Shown one piece after another: positions 34,120-42,237 of a DNA stretch of 64,000 nucleotides (position 1 is its first letter; each line of letters starts with the position of its first letter). The DNA comes from Pantoea deleyi (GTDB taxonomy: Bacteria > Pseudomonadota > Gammaproteobacteria > Enterobacterales > Enterobacteriaceae). The notes below the pieces were generated by a model. It had not been told where the DNA came from. It made no database searches and saw only the letters and a program-made list of their open reading frames with translations. The translations under genes were made by a program, and so were the position numbers. The DNA lies in assembly GCF_022647325.1 (NCBI RefSeq), contig NZ_CP071405.1, forward strand, positions 3,596,001-3,660,000, in the 5' to 3' direction.

Positions 34120-34811
34120 CCGCTTTCCCCCTGCTGCAGAATGACCGGCATCTGACCCATGCCGTACCTGAACCACAGGCCATTGTCATGATTGAGCGTA
34201 ATCTGACGGCTGCGGACTCTTTCCACCGGTATGTTGTGTCTGACGGCCCAGGCACGCAGGCCGTCATCGCTGTCGATGCCAACCAGGTAGAGGTCGACGG
34301 GGCGGTTGTCAGCCAGAACGGCGGCAAGACGCGCATCACAGCGTGAGCAGTTTTCTCTGAGGAACAGCGCCAGACGTCCCTGCGTGTCGTGCGCGATGCC
34401 GGCTGCGTTGGTGCCCATGTTGACCGCGAGCGTTTCCGGGTACAGGCGCAGCCAGGCGGCGTTGACGTCGCGCTGGAAGGCCAGCTCCTTTTCGGTCCGC
34501 TGGTATTCGTGTTTCACCCAGAGTTCGGCCAGGCGGCGGCGTTCCGCACTGTTATCGGTCTCAACGCCCAGTGCGGTCAGCGGATCCAGGCCGGGTGACA
34601 TGATCCCGCGCCCGCCTTTCATCAGCGTCTGATACCGGCTCCAGTCGCTCGCAGACAGGCCCCACTGCTGTGCCTGCTGCTCTGTGTTCTGCTGCGATGA
34701 GCTCTTTTCCTGAAGTGGCGCAATGGTGCTGCGCATTTCATAATCCGGCGGCAATGCGGCCAGCGCCCGGAACGACAGTAATATTAACGCTGCAGTCAGT
34801 GTTTTTTTCAT
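34098..34811 (-). CDS. TIGR03759 family ICE protein (PFL_4693), thioredoxin-like
   Basis: This exported 237-residue protein has a signal peptide (MKKTLTAALILLSFRALA, cleavage before ALPPDYEM). The N-terminal half has AQQWGLSASDWSRYQTLMKGGRGIMSPGLDPL, the hallmark of TIGR03759. The C-terminal half has a CSRC motif (RENCSRCDARLAAVL) and a KT-like VDLYLVGIDSDDGLRAWA, in the manner of thioredoxin-fold proteins, so it may act in disulfide exchange in the periplasm. It follows the coiled-coil gene by 11 bp. Confidence 0.87.
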   Translation of the reverse strand: MKKTLTAALILLSFRALAALPPDYEMRSTIAPLQEKSSSQQNTEQQAQQWGLSASDWSRYQTLMKGGRGIMSPGLDPLTALGVETDNSAERRRLAELWVKHEYQRTEKELAFQRDVNAAWLRLYPETLAVNMGTNAAGIAHDTQGRLALFLRENCSRCDARLAAVLADNRPVDLYLVGIDSDDGLRAWAVRHNIPVERVRSRQITLNHDNGLWFRYGMGQMPVILQQGESGWQVAAY

Positions 34812-34822
34812 GAGTTGTCCTT

Positions 34823-35668
34823 TTACTGAACCTGAACACGAACGGCGCTGCCGCTGACGCTGAACAGTGCGGCGTTGCCCTCAAACGCACGCAGGGTCCA
34901 GCCCATAAAACCGTCACCGGGCGAAAGCAGGCGCATCGACGAAATGAGGTCAACGCCCCGGGGAATAACCACGGCGAACGTCTGGCCACCCCGGCGTTCA
35001 ATGCCGGTCAGCACGAACGGTGCAGCCGGCATCGCCGCGTGCCTGACTGACCGTTTAGTCTTTTTTGGGACAGAGACCACCTTGCGGGACAGCTGCGGTG
35101 CTGCCTTCTCAGTCTCAGGGGCTTTGGGGGTCACCGCGGCCTGCTGTTTCAGCGATTCAAGTGCCGCAGCCGACGTCTGAACCGACTGGCTGAGCTGTTC
35201 CACCTGCTGCTGCAGCTGCTGTACAGACTGATGATCGCTGAGGCCGGCATCGCTGAGCTGATTCACACGGGTGCTGAGTTTCAGCTGATCAGAGGAGAGG
35301 GAGCTGATTTTGTCCTGCACCGGCTCCAGTGCAGTAACCTGTTTTTCCAGCGTTTTCAGCTTTTCCTGCATCGCGGTAACGTTCGAAGACAGCTGGCCTA
35401 TCTGTCCGCTTCGGAAAGCGGCATCAAGCGTGTTAACCCGGATAGTCAGATTTGACACTTTATACAGAAGCACCGCTGAGGCAGTCAGGGTGCCAAGCAG
35501 TGCGGCAACCAGCACGCCGAGACTGACGTGACGGGCTACTCTGCGCAGATCAACCGGCGGTTTTCGGAGTAATGAGGGAACATCATCATGGGCTGGCTCA
35601 TCCGGAGCATGACCAGTGCCGGTGACTTCCGGCACCAGTTCATCGGGTGAGGCGTGGGTAAGAGACAT
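34823..35668 (-). CDS. Coiled-coil inner-membrane protein, ICE transfer accessory
   Basis: This 281-residue protein has an N-terminal cytoplasmic tail, one membrane helix (VSLGVLVAALLGTLTASAVLLYKV, about 49-72) and a long coiled coil (VNTLDAAFRSGQIGQLSSNVTAMQEKLKTLEKQVTALEP ... to about 180). A Lys/Pro-rich linker and a small beta domain follow (FVLTGIERRGGQTFAVVIPRG ... GWTLRAF). It lies between pilV and TIGR03759. The bitopic coiled-coil layout recalls TraP-like transfer proteins or PilO/PilP-type assembly platforms; I cannot assign a function. It probably heads the operon that runs to TIGR03747. Confidence 0.65.
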   Translation of the reverse strand: MSLTHASPDELVPEVTGTGHAPDEPAHDDVPSLLRKPPVDLRRVARHVSLGVLVAALLGTLTASAVLLYKVSNLTIRVNTLDAAFRSGQIGQLSSNVTAMQEKLKTLEKQVTALEPVQDKISSLSSDQLKLSTRVNQLSDAGLSDHQSVQQLQQQVEQLSQSVQTSAAALESLKQQAAVTPKAPETEKAAPQLSRKVVSVPKKTKRSVRHAAMPAAPFVLTGIERRGGQTFAVVIPRGVDLISSMRLLSPGDGFMGWTLRAFEGNAALFSVSGSAVRVQVQ

Positions 35669-35882
35669 CGGTGAATTCCTTATGGCTGCTCAGCAGAACG
35701 GCCATAAGGTGCAAAATTCACGATACAATGACGATGATTAACTCATCAGCCGGTTCTGAAGATTTAATGGACTTTGCATGTTTTGTGTAAAGCCAGCAGT
35801 AATAAAAAATTAGCTATATGAATTGAGCCTTTCAGACTGTTGCTCGTGCTGATCAAGAAATGCCTTCGATAAAGCTGATGTC

Positions 35883-37298
35883 TTATTCACAAATGGCGTA
35901 GCTTGTTGATCGAATTACCTGGTTTTTCGTTGAATCACAGTATGCAAACCATGATGCATCACCTGACGGAATGGATGTGACCAGCCATACAGTTCCCTGA
36001 TGGCTCAGACTTTCACAGTTCCCGCCACCTCCCACGACTTTTTTTGGAGCCGGACAGGTTGCCGTTGCTGCGGAAAAACGCATCACATCTGCAGATGCTG
36101 AAACAATAGTTTTGGTGGCAGACATCCGTCGCCAGACTCCGGACTGGCATGAAAGTATGGCTCCGCCTACCTGATGGCTAATCGCACCTTCAGGGCGACA
36201 GGTTGTGTATTCCGCATTAACACTGTCCTGATAGAGAATGCCTCCCGCCGAAATATCACCATCAGCCCTGACGTTGCCACCCCGTATCAGACCACCGGTA
36301 TAAATATTTTTGTTATTAATAACACGGACCCAGTCATTGTCGGACATGTAAAAACCGCCGCCGTGAGACTCATCCAGCCAGCCTTTGCCGTCACGGGTGA
36401 TAAACCAGCCACCGGTACTGCGGATATCTCCATTGGCGGTAATGCTGTTCCCCGCAGACATATTACCCCGCGCGTTGACGTCCTGCCCGGTCACGACGCC
36501 ATTTGCCGAAACAGCGTTTCCGGCGCTGACGTTGCCCCGGCCATTCACGTCCTGACCTGTGACAGTGCCATTTGCCGTAACGTTACTGCTGAAGCTGCCG
36601 TTTGCCGCGTTGATGTTTCCGGTGTTGTTCAGGTCATTACCGCCCATGTTGATGCTGGTATGCATGGTGTTAAGGTCGGGTTTGCCGTTCACCGCAAACC
36701 GGTAAAGCCGGTCGCTTTCGGCGCGGGATGCACCCAGGTCATCCGTGGTCAGAAGCGCCGCAATATGGCCGGGCGTGGTGTTCGCATTAAAGGTCTGAAG
36801 GGGGGCGGACCAGCCCCCCCGGGCGCCGGTCACGGTGCCCGCTGTAATGATATATCCCCCCATTCCTGCGTTAATGCTGACGGAAATCTGATCCATGGCC
36901 ATAAAGGGCAGCGGACTGCCGTTCTGCGTGTATACCAGCGCCTGCAGCTGGTTATTCTGCGACGCATTACGCACCACAGACGCAAGATACTGCTGGCCGT
37001 AGTCGTTGGTTTCTTTGAATCCCGGCTCCAGAAAGCCCGTATTTTTGAGCATGGCCGGGGTCACCGTGACCGGTGCGGTCGACAGCAGAGTATCGTAATA
37101 CCGGCCCGCGTAGCGCTTCACGGCCTGCGTGAAGCGCGAGGCCTGCGTGGCGCTCCTGAGCCAGTTCTGCCGGGCATTCCAGTCCTGAATCAGTGAGCTG
37201 CCCCAGGCGGTTATAAAAACCAGAACAATGAGGGCAGCGCCGGTGCTGGCAAAGGCCCAGCCACGATCGGGATGTATGCGTGAGGACATAGTATTCAC
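35883..37298 (-). CDS. pilV: PilV, minor pilin / shaft-tip adhesin of the type IVb pilus
   Basis: This 471-residue protein has a prepilin-like N-terminus, IHPDRG/WAFASTGAALIVLVFITAWG. Cleavage would come after Gly14, leaving Trp as first residue, as in R64 PilS/PilV. Position +5 is Ser rather than the Glu of major prepilins. The middle has a repetitive Asn/Gly region (NVTANGTVTGQDVNGRGNVSAGNAVSANG...), probably a beta-helix-like shaft. The C-terminal domain contains Cys residues (TTCRPEGAISHQ, ATCPAPKKVVGGGGNC, WFAYCDS). In R64, variable PilV C-termini decide recipient choice; no shufflon repeats or rci gene are seen here, so this PilV seems fixed. Confidence 0.88.
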   Translation of the reverse strand: MNTMSSRIHPDRGWAFASTGAALIVLVFITAWGSSLIQDWNARQNWLRSATQASRFTQAVKRYAGRYYDTLLSTAPVTVTPAMLKNTGFLEPGFKETNDYGQQYLASVVRNASQNNQLQALVYTQNGSPLPFMAMDQISVSINAGMGGYIITAGTVTGARGGWSAPLQTFNANTTPGHIAALLTTDDLGASRAESDRLYRFAVNGKPDLNTMHTSINMGGNDLNNTGNINAANGSFSSNVTANGTVTGQDVNGRGNVSAGNAVSANGVVTGQDVNARGNMSAGNSITANGDIRSTGGWFITRDGKGWLDESHGGGFYMSDNDWVRVINNKNIYTGGLIRGGNVRADGDISAGGILYQDSVNAEYTTCRPEGAISHQVGGAILSCQSGVWRRMSATKTIVSASADVMRFSAATATCPAPKKVVGGGGNCESLSHQGTVWLVTSIPSGDASWFAYCDSTKNQVIRSTSYAICE

Positions 37299-37969
37299 CA
37301 GATAATAAGGGGCTGATAGAGCTGAATTAATGTCACTATCACGGCGCCGGCGGCCAGCCAGGGTCCAAGCGGGCCACCTTCAGACGTGCGGCGCGCCTGT
37401 ATTTGCCACAGAGTGAAAAGCAGGAACCCGGTCACCACGGCGTGAAAACCCTGGAATCCCAGCCAGGTGCAGACAGCCCCGGACAGCCAGACATCTCCGG
37501 TCGCGGGGTTTTCATAACCATGCACAGCGAGGCTGACAAGGCGAAATCCACTGGCTGTGAGCATCATGAAAATCGCATAAAACAGGTGCTTCAGTAGCGC
37601 TGCGCCCTCAGCCCTCATATCTGAATCATGATGCCAGAGTGACGCCGCCAGACCGGCCAGCAGACAGCTGACGGTCAGACTGCGGGGCAGCAGGCCTGTC
37701 AGCGCATCGGCCAGCGTCAGCCTGAACAGAAACATCAGAAAAAACAACGCCGGCAGGTTGACTGACACCGGAGCCAGAACGACGGCCGTGGCGGCACACG
37801 CATACAGCCAGACAATCCCTGACGTGGCCGTGTCGGCGCAGTCAGTGACCAAAGGATACGGCCGCAGACTGGTGCATACCTGATTAGCCAGCAGCCGGAA
37901 CAGCAGTACGAATACAGGAAATATCAGGGCAGCAAACTGCCAGGGCATACTCAGGGTCAGCAGTGTCAC
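37295..37969 (-). CDS. pilU: PilU, prepilin peptidase
   Basis: This 224-residue polytopic membrane protein has the two Asp-containing motifs of type IV prepilin peptidases, LADALTGLLP (Asp near residue 88) and ENPATGDVWLSG (GD motif near residue 158). It cleaves the PilS and PilV leaders before the Trp residue. The second motif is ATGD instead of the common GxGD, but Gly-Asp is kept. The N-terminal Cys-rich cytoplasmic domain of PilD-type enzymes is missing, so methylation activity is not expected. It overlaps pilT and pilV by four bases each. Confidence 0.85.
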   Translation of the reverse strand: MTLLTLSMPWQFAALIFPVFVLLFRLLANQVCTSLRPYPLVTDCADTATSGIVWLYACAATAVVLAPVSVNLPALFFLMFLFRLTLADALTGLLPRSLTVSCLLAGLAASLWHHDSDMRAEGAALLKHLFYAIFMMLTASGFRLVSLAVHGYENPATGDVWLSGAVCTWLGFQGFHAVVTGFLLFTLWQIQARRTSEGGPLGPWLAAGAVIVTLIQLYQPLIIW

Positions 37970-38451
37970 AGTTTAATTCCCCGCTCTTTTAACAGCAGTT
38001 TTTTATAAATGGCATAAATGCGGTTGGCATAGGACTCGCGGGTTTCGTGCCGGTCTTTACGAAACCCGGCGTTGTACGAGCCCAGGCAGTTCCAGCTGAT
38101 GCCGCACACCTGAAAATGCGTGGCCAGAACCCAGACGCCTATCTGCACGTTGAGGCAGGGTTTCGTCAGCAGATCCTGCGGGCTGCTGATAAAGCCCTTC
38201 GCGATGAGCGCCGGAATATGAGAGGAGTTCACCTGCATCAGGCCGTAATCGGTGCTGACGGGCCGCCCGGTTCCGGGCGCCCGGTTAATGTGAGTAATAC
38301 CCGGCTGCAGGCTGCTCTCACCGATTGCAATCGCCTGAATCAGCAGCGGGTCTATATGATATTTTGCGCCCGCTGCGTCAAAGCAGAAGGCCCGGGCGCG
38401 GGCGCAGAACAGCAACAGTAAAACGCACAGCGTCAGCAGCGGACGGGACAT
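37966..38451 (-). CDS. pilT: PilT, lytic transglycosylase of the type IVb pilus
   Basis: This 161-residue protein has a signal peptide (MSRPLLTLCVLLLLFCARARA) and an SLT domain: IDPLLIQAIAIGESSLQPG with catalytic Glu45, TDYGLMQVNSSHIP, and LGSYNAGFRKD. In R64-type pil operons PilT is this peptidoglycan hydrolase, not the retraction ATPase that bears the same name in type IVa systems. It should open the cell wall for pilus assembly. The start at 38451 follows the pilS stop by four bases; a longer in-frame start lies inside pilS. Confidence 0.88.
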   Translation of the reverse strand: MSRPLLTLCVLLLLFCARARAFCFDAAGAKYHIDPLLIQAIAIGESSLQPGITHINRAPGTGRPVSTDYGLMQVNSSHIPALIAKGFISSPQDLLTKPCLNVQIGVWVLATHFQVCGISWNCLGSYNAGFRKDRHETRESYANRIYAIYKKLLLKERGIKL

Positions 38452-38455
38452 GACA

Positions 38456-39043
38456 TCAGCCGTTGTGGGTAAAGACGAGCGTGTTATTGCCCGACCGGCC
38501 ACTGTCCGCCGTACACGCCTGACCGATGGCCTCAGAGCTGACCTGGCCGCTGCTGAAGTCGGTGCTGTTGATGGATACTGAGCTCGCGGAGCCGGCTGCC
38601 ATCATGCGGGTGGTGATGTCGATGCAGCCGGCCTGCGGTATGCTCTGTGAAGTCACGGAAAAACCGTTGTTATAACCGTTGGTAGCCACCGGCGCGATAA
38701 TCACCGATCCGCCATAACTGTTGGTCAGGGTCGCGGTGCCGGATGACGCCGTGCCGTGAACGGTAAACCCGGACGGAGCCCCGCCTTTCTGGATCAGGAA
38801 ACCGGTCATGGCCGCGCCGCTGCTGAAGTCGTAACCGTTACCGGTTTTCAGCGCGGTACCGTTACTCATCATGGTCTGCAGGCTGGTCACCTCCGTCGCG
38901 GCGTCTTTGGCACTGAAGAGTTTCCAGATCCCCCCCACGACCAGTGCGACGACAATGACATAAGCCAGGCCGATGGCACCCTGCTCCATAAATCCCCAGC
39001 CCCGGTCCGGGTAGCCTTTTACGTTATCGTTTGGTACAGACAT
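38456..39043 (-). CDS. pilS: PilS, major type IVb prepilin
   Basis: This 195-residue prepilin has a 15-residue leader ending DRG. The mature protein starts WGFME, with Trp at +1 and Glu at +5, then the hydrophobic assembly helix QGAIGLAYVIVVALVVGGIWKLF. The C-terminal region has two Cys (AGCIDITTRM and GQACTADSG) for the disulfide-bounded D-region. It is the main subunit of the thin mating pilus. Processing by PilU is inferred from the R64 model. It lies 9 bp after pilR. Confidence 0.92.
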   Translation of the reverse strand: MSVPNDNVKGYPDRGWGFMEQGAIGLAYVIVVALVVGGIWKLFSAKDAATEVTSLQTMMSNGTALKTGNGYDFSSGAAMTGFLIQKGGAPSGFTVHGTASSGTATLTNSYGGSVIIAPVATNGYNNGFSVTSQSIPQAGCIDITTRMMAAGSASSVSINSTDFSSGQVSSEAIGQACTADSGRSGNNTLVFTHNG

Positions 39044-39052
39044 GGTGTGTCC

Positions 39053-40168
39053 TCAGTGAAGGTTAAGTGAACTGGTGTCCTGGATCTGCATGACCATCAG
39101 GATGATGAGTGCGAAGAACCCCAGAATCAGAAGCATGGATAAAAGACGGGTCACGCTGGCCCGGCGGGCAACGCGCTCAAGCGTCTGCTTCAGCCAGCGA
39201 TCGGCATAATTGCTGATGAGCTCAGCGGAGCCGTCTCCGTCGTCAAGCAGTGACAGGTAGTTAACGGCCTCGCGGCTCGGGAAGTCATAGCCGCTTTTGC
39301 GCAGCGCCATGCCGGGAGAGTTGCCCTCACTCATCCCGTCCATCGCCGCCTCAAGGCGCTCCTGCAGCCAGGGCGGCGCAAAGCTGTGCAGCAGCTGCAT
39401 GGCTTCCAGCCCGGGTACGCCCGCCCCCAGAAGGGCACCGGTGTTCATCAGGAACACCGCACCCTGCAGGTCTTTATATAAAGACCAGGGCAGAAAGTTG
39501 TCGGCAAAACGCCGCAGACTCCCGCGCCAGCGGGGAAGCGACCACAGGCTGAGCGCGATAAGTCCTGCACCGGCAACAGCTGACACTGCGCCCCAGCGTT
39601 CCGTCCAGTCAGCAAGCCCCTTCATGAATCCGAGCGCACCGCTCCAGCCTGCCGGGTCAGATATTCTGCTCAGCATCGGGATAAGTGAGAGGTTATTGAC
39701 CCCGAGCAGCCCCCCGCCCAGAACGACCAGCACCAGTGGGTAAACCGACGCAAATACGACCTGACCCAGGATCTGCCCACGGGCGTTGATGAGTTTGTCC
39801 GTCTGCTTCAGTGCAACGGGTATATTGCCCGTCTTCATGCCCGCACTGATGAGGGCGGCCTCTTCATAGGGCACCCATGCCGCCAGCACATCCCCCAGAG
39901 TCCGCCCCGGCGAGTTATCCCGCAGCCCCTCCAGGCAGTCTTCGGTGAGTTCACGGAAGGGATGCCACTTCTCACCGAAACTGGTATGAACATCGCCAAT
40001 CATTTTCAGCGATCCGTCCAGCGGCCTGCGGTTTTCCAGCAGAAAACGCATGTTTTCGTAAAACACCTGGCGATGTGCGCCGGTGAAGGTCAGCCTGACG
40101 GCGTGATAGCGGCACTTTTCAGGGAGGGACATGTCCCGCTCAGTGCGAAAGCGCAGATTACGCGACAT
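39053..40168 (-). CDS. pilR: PilR, type IVb pilus inner-membrane platform protein (GspF-like)
   Basis: This 371-residue protein of the GspF/PilC family has two F-domains (YENMRFLLENRRPLDGSLKMIG ... and VFLMNTGALLGAGVPGLEAMQLL ...). It has hydrophobic segments after the first domain (GQVVFASVYPLVLVVLGGGLLG; AVSAVAGAGLIALSLWSLP) and a final helix (LLSMLLILGFFALIILMVMQI). It forms the inner-membrane platform that the PilQ ATPase turns or pushes. It overlaps the pilQ end by 11 bp. A start 12 codons inside (MSLPEKC) is possible. Confidence 0.9.
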   Translation of the reverse strand: MSRNLRFRTERDMSLPEKCRYHAVRLTFTGAHRQVFYENMRFLLENRRPLDGSLKMIGDVHTSFGEKWHPFRELTEDCLEGLRDNSPGRTLGDVLAAWVPYEEAALISAGMKTGNIPVALKQTDKLINARGQILGQVVFASVYPLVLVVLGGGLLGVNNLSLIPMLSRISDPAGWSGALGFMKGLADWTERWGAVSAVAGAGLIALSLWSLPRWRGSLRRFADNFLPWSLYKDLQGAVFLMNTGALLGAGVPGLEAMQLLHSFAPPWLQERLEAAMDGMSEGNSPGMALRKSGYDFPSREAVNYLSLLDDGDGSAELISNYADRWLKQTLERVARRASVTRLLSMLLILGFFALIILMVMQIQDTSSLNLH

Positions 40169-41720
40169 GGGGCACCCCGCAGCGCATCAGCTCATCTTCG
40201 TCCAGCGGACAGACAAGGTCACCCTCAAGCGGGTCAACCCGGCCGTCAGCCAGATAGCGCAGCAGGTGCATCACGCGGGTGATCCCGCCTTTACTGACCC
40301 AGTACTGACGGGCCACGGCCGGTCCCTGATTCAGCCAGAACTGCATCATCATGGCGTCAGTGCGCACCGCTTCCACCACGGCAATACGCCCGGTGATGCC
40401 TTTGCTGACCACGCGCTTCGTGATCGGGATGACTTTGCGGCAGCAGTCACAGCCTTCCGGATTGCGGAAAAAAAGCTGTCCCGGGCGGCAGACGCCGTCC
40501 ACGGTGCAGTACTTTTCCAGGCGCTCACGGGTATCGCTGTCAAGCTCAGGCGCTTTCTCAGCCCAGGGGATTTTGCAACTGTCACACAGCACCGGCACCA
40601 GACGCTGTCCAATCAGACCGGTGATAAGGGACGCATCAGCCAGCAGCTGTCGCTCTACGCCAAAATGCTCCATGCGTCGCAGGGCGCCGATGGCGCTGAG
40701 CGTATGCTGGGTAGACATAAAGATGTGTCCCGTTTCAGTGCCGTAAATGCCCGCCATAATGGAATAAAGGTCGCGCATCTCCCCGTTAAGGATGGCATCG
40801 GGATCGAGCCGCAGCGCGGAGGCGTTGGCGTTGTTCCAGGCCCGGCTGATGGCCTCAGGCGTATTGTTATCGGGCATGACCGGCGTCTGGATTGCCCCCG
40901 GGATGAGGCCCTCTGGCGGGTTTTCCAGCGTCAGCAGACGCTTTTTTCCGCCGGTGAGCGTCAGCCACATATTGCTGAAGACGCGCAGGGTGGCACTTTT
41001 TCCGGAGCCTGTCGGGCCGGTCACCAGCACCATGCCTGACGGAAGGCGAAGTATCTGCAGAACGATCCTTATCTGCTCAGACAGAAAACCCAGCTGAGTC
41101 AGGGAAGGAATATTTTTACTGTCATCGGGGATCATGCGCATGACCAGGATGAGGCCGTCTGGCGTCGGACGGTGCTCATACCGGGCCCCGAACAGGCCGG
41201 ACTGACGCGCAAATTTCGCGTTAACGCGTCCCGATTGCTCCCGGCCCGCCACAAAAGACTGTTCGCGCACGTCACACATGGAAATATAAACGGTGGATGC
41301 CAGCGTCGTGCCTTCCTCGTCGGTCAGCTCGTCAATGACCTCCAGCTCGCCGTGGATGCGCAGCTGGATCACGGTGATTTTGCGATCGGCGCTGATTTCC
41401 ATGTGAATATCAGATGCATTCAGTTCCTTAGCCAGGCGGAAATAGCTCAGCACTTTATCCTGTGAACGGCTGACGTCTTTTTTACTCAGTTCATCTTCCG
41501 TCACGCCAGGCCCCAGCGAGGCGGCACCCTCACGGCGCTGATTCAGCTCACTGAGCGACACAAATTCGGTTTTTGCGCCGGGATACTGTTTCGCCGAGTC
41601 CATCGCCCAGCGCTGAACGGCCGGATCCTGCCGGCGGTTTTTATCAATGAGCAGCGTGACACCCTGTACAGGGTGGTGCTCGGCAAACACAAAGTCCGCG
41701 ATTTCCTTAGCCGGGATCAT
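40158..41720 (-). CDS. pilQ: PilQ, type IVb pilus assembly ATPase (GspE-like)
   Basis: This 520-residue secretion ATPase has Walker A GPTGSGKS (235-242), an Asp-box-like LTLENPPEGLIPG, Walker B-type ILNGEMRD and a His box HIFMSTQHTLSAIG. Near the C-terminus, CDSCKIPW and GCDCCRKVIP form the tetracysteine zinc site of GspE/PilB-type ATPases. It drives extension of the PilS pilus. Walker B reads GEMRD where GEIRD is usual. The start at 41720 has AGGTGAAG upstream; an 11-codon extension overlaps pilP and is less likely. The gene is 7 bp after pilP. Confidence 0.92.
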   Translation of the reverse strand: MIPAKEIADFVFAEHHPVQGVTLLIDKNRRQDPAVQRWAMDSAKQYPGAKTEFVSLSELNQRREGAASLGPGVTEDELSKKDVSRSQDKVLSYFRLAKELNASDIHMEISADRKITVIQLRIHGELEVIDELTDEEGTTLASTVYISMCDVREQSFVAGREQSGRVNAKFARQSGLFGARYEHRPTPDGLILVMRMIPDDSKNIPSLTQLGFLSEQIRIVLQILRLPSGMVLVTGPTGSGKSATLRVFSNMWLTLTGGKKRLLTLENPPEGLIPGAIQTPVMPDNNTPEAISRAWNNANASALRLDPDAILNGEMRDLYSIMAGIYGTETGHIFMSTQHTLSAIGALRRMEHFGVERQLLADASLITGLIGQRLVPVLCDSCKIPWAEKAPELDSDTRERLEKYCTVDGVCRPGQLFFRNPEGCDCCRKVIPITKRVVSKGITGRIAVVEAVRTDAMMMQFWLNQGPAVARQYWVSKGGITRVMHLLRYLADGRVDPLEGDLVCPLDEDELMRCGVPHVA

Positions 41721-41727
41721 CTTCACC

Positions 41728-42237
41728 TCAGAATGAAAGTTCGGTGTCGTCACTGAGACGCACCACGGTTTCGGTAACGGCCGTCACGCGCTTTGACGTG
41801 CCCGGGATCGGGTCGCCTTTCACCACCTCTGCGATGCCGCCGCCGGGCAGCTGCAGGCGGGCGCGGAGCTTTCCGGGGCTTCCATAGATTTCGACCAGCC
41901 TGATACTGGCTGGCTGAGTCGCAGCCGGGCTGCCGCTGTCTTTAGCCTGTGCCTGTGAAGCGGGCATCTGACCGGCAGACGGGTAAGATGTGAGCGGTGG
42001 CACAACCGCCGCCTGGGACAGCGCAGACGTCACGGCTGTCTGGCTCTCGCGCAGCTGCTGCTGCAGCCGCGCCGTCTGCACCTTCTGCTCCAGCAGCAGG
42101 TTCTGCGCCTGCGCGGATTCAAGTTCGCCCAGGGTGACGTTAGGCGGCAGCGGAGCGCTGCCGGCCGCTGTCGCTGTGGCAGCGTTTACCAGCAGCCATG
42201 ACAGCAGGCAGAGACCCGCAGGATTATTTCTGCGCAT
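41728..42237 (-). CDS. pilP: PilP, type IVb pilus biogenesis protein
   Basis: This exported 169-residue protein has a signal peptide (MRRNNPAGLCLLSWLLVNAATATA), a coiled coil (LGELESAQAQNLLLEQKVQTARLQQQLRESQ), a Pro/Ala/Ser linker and a small C-terminal domain (IRLVEIYGSPGKLRARLQLPGGGIAEVVKGDPIPG). That domain resembles the GspC/PilP HR domain that binds the secretin. It should link the inner-membrane platform to the PilN secretin. It overlaps pilO by 14 bp. Confidence 0.87.
   Translation of the reverse strand: MRRNNPAGLCLLSWLLVNAATATAAGSAPLPPNVTLGELESAQAQNLLLEQKVQTARLQQQLRESQTAVTSALSQAAVVPPLTSYPSAGQMPASQAQAKDSGSPAATQPASIRLVEIYGSPGKLRARLQLPGGGIAEVVKGDPIPGTSKRVTAVTETVVRLSDDTELSF

Noticed and set aside
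35669..35882. Shufflon next to pilV
   Set aside because: No repeated recombination sites, alternative C-terminal segments or rci-like gene are visible.
37966..38451. PilT as pilus retraction ATPase
   Set aside because: No Walker motifs; the protein is a lysozyme-like transglycosylase with a signal peptide, as in R64-type pil operons.
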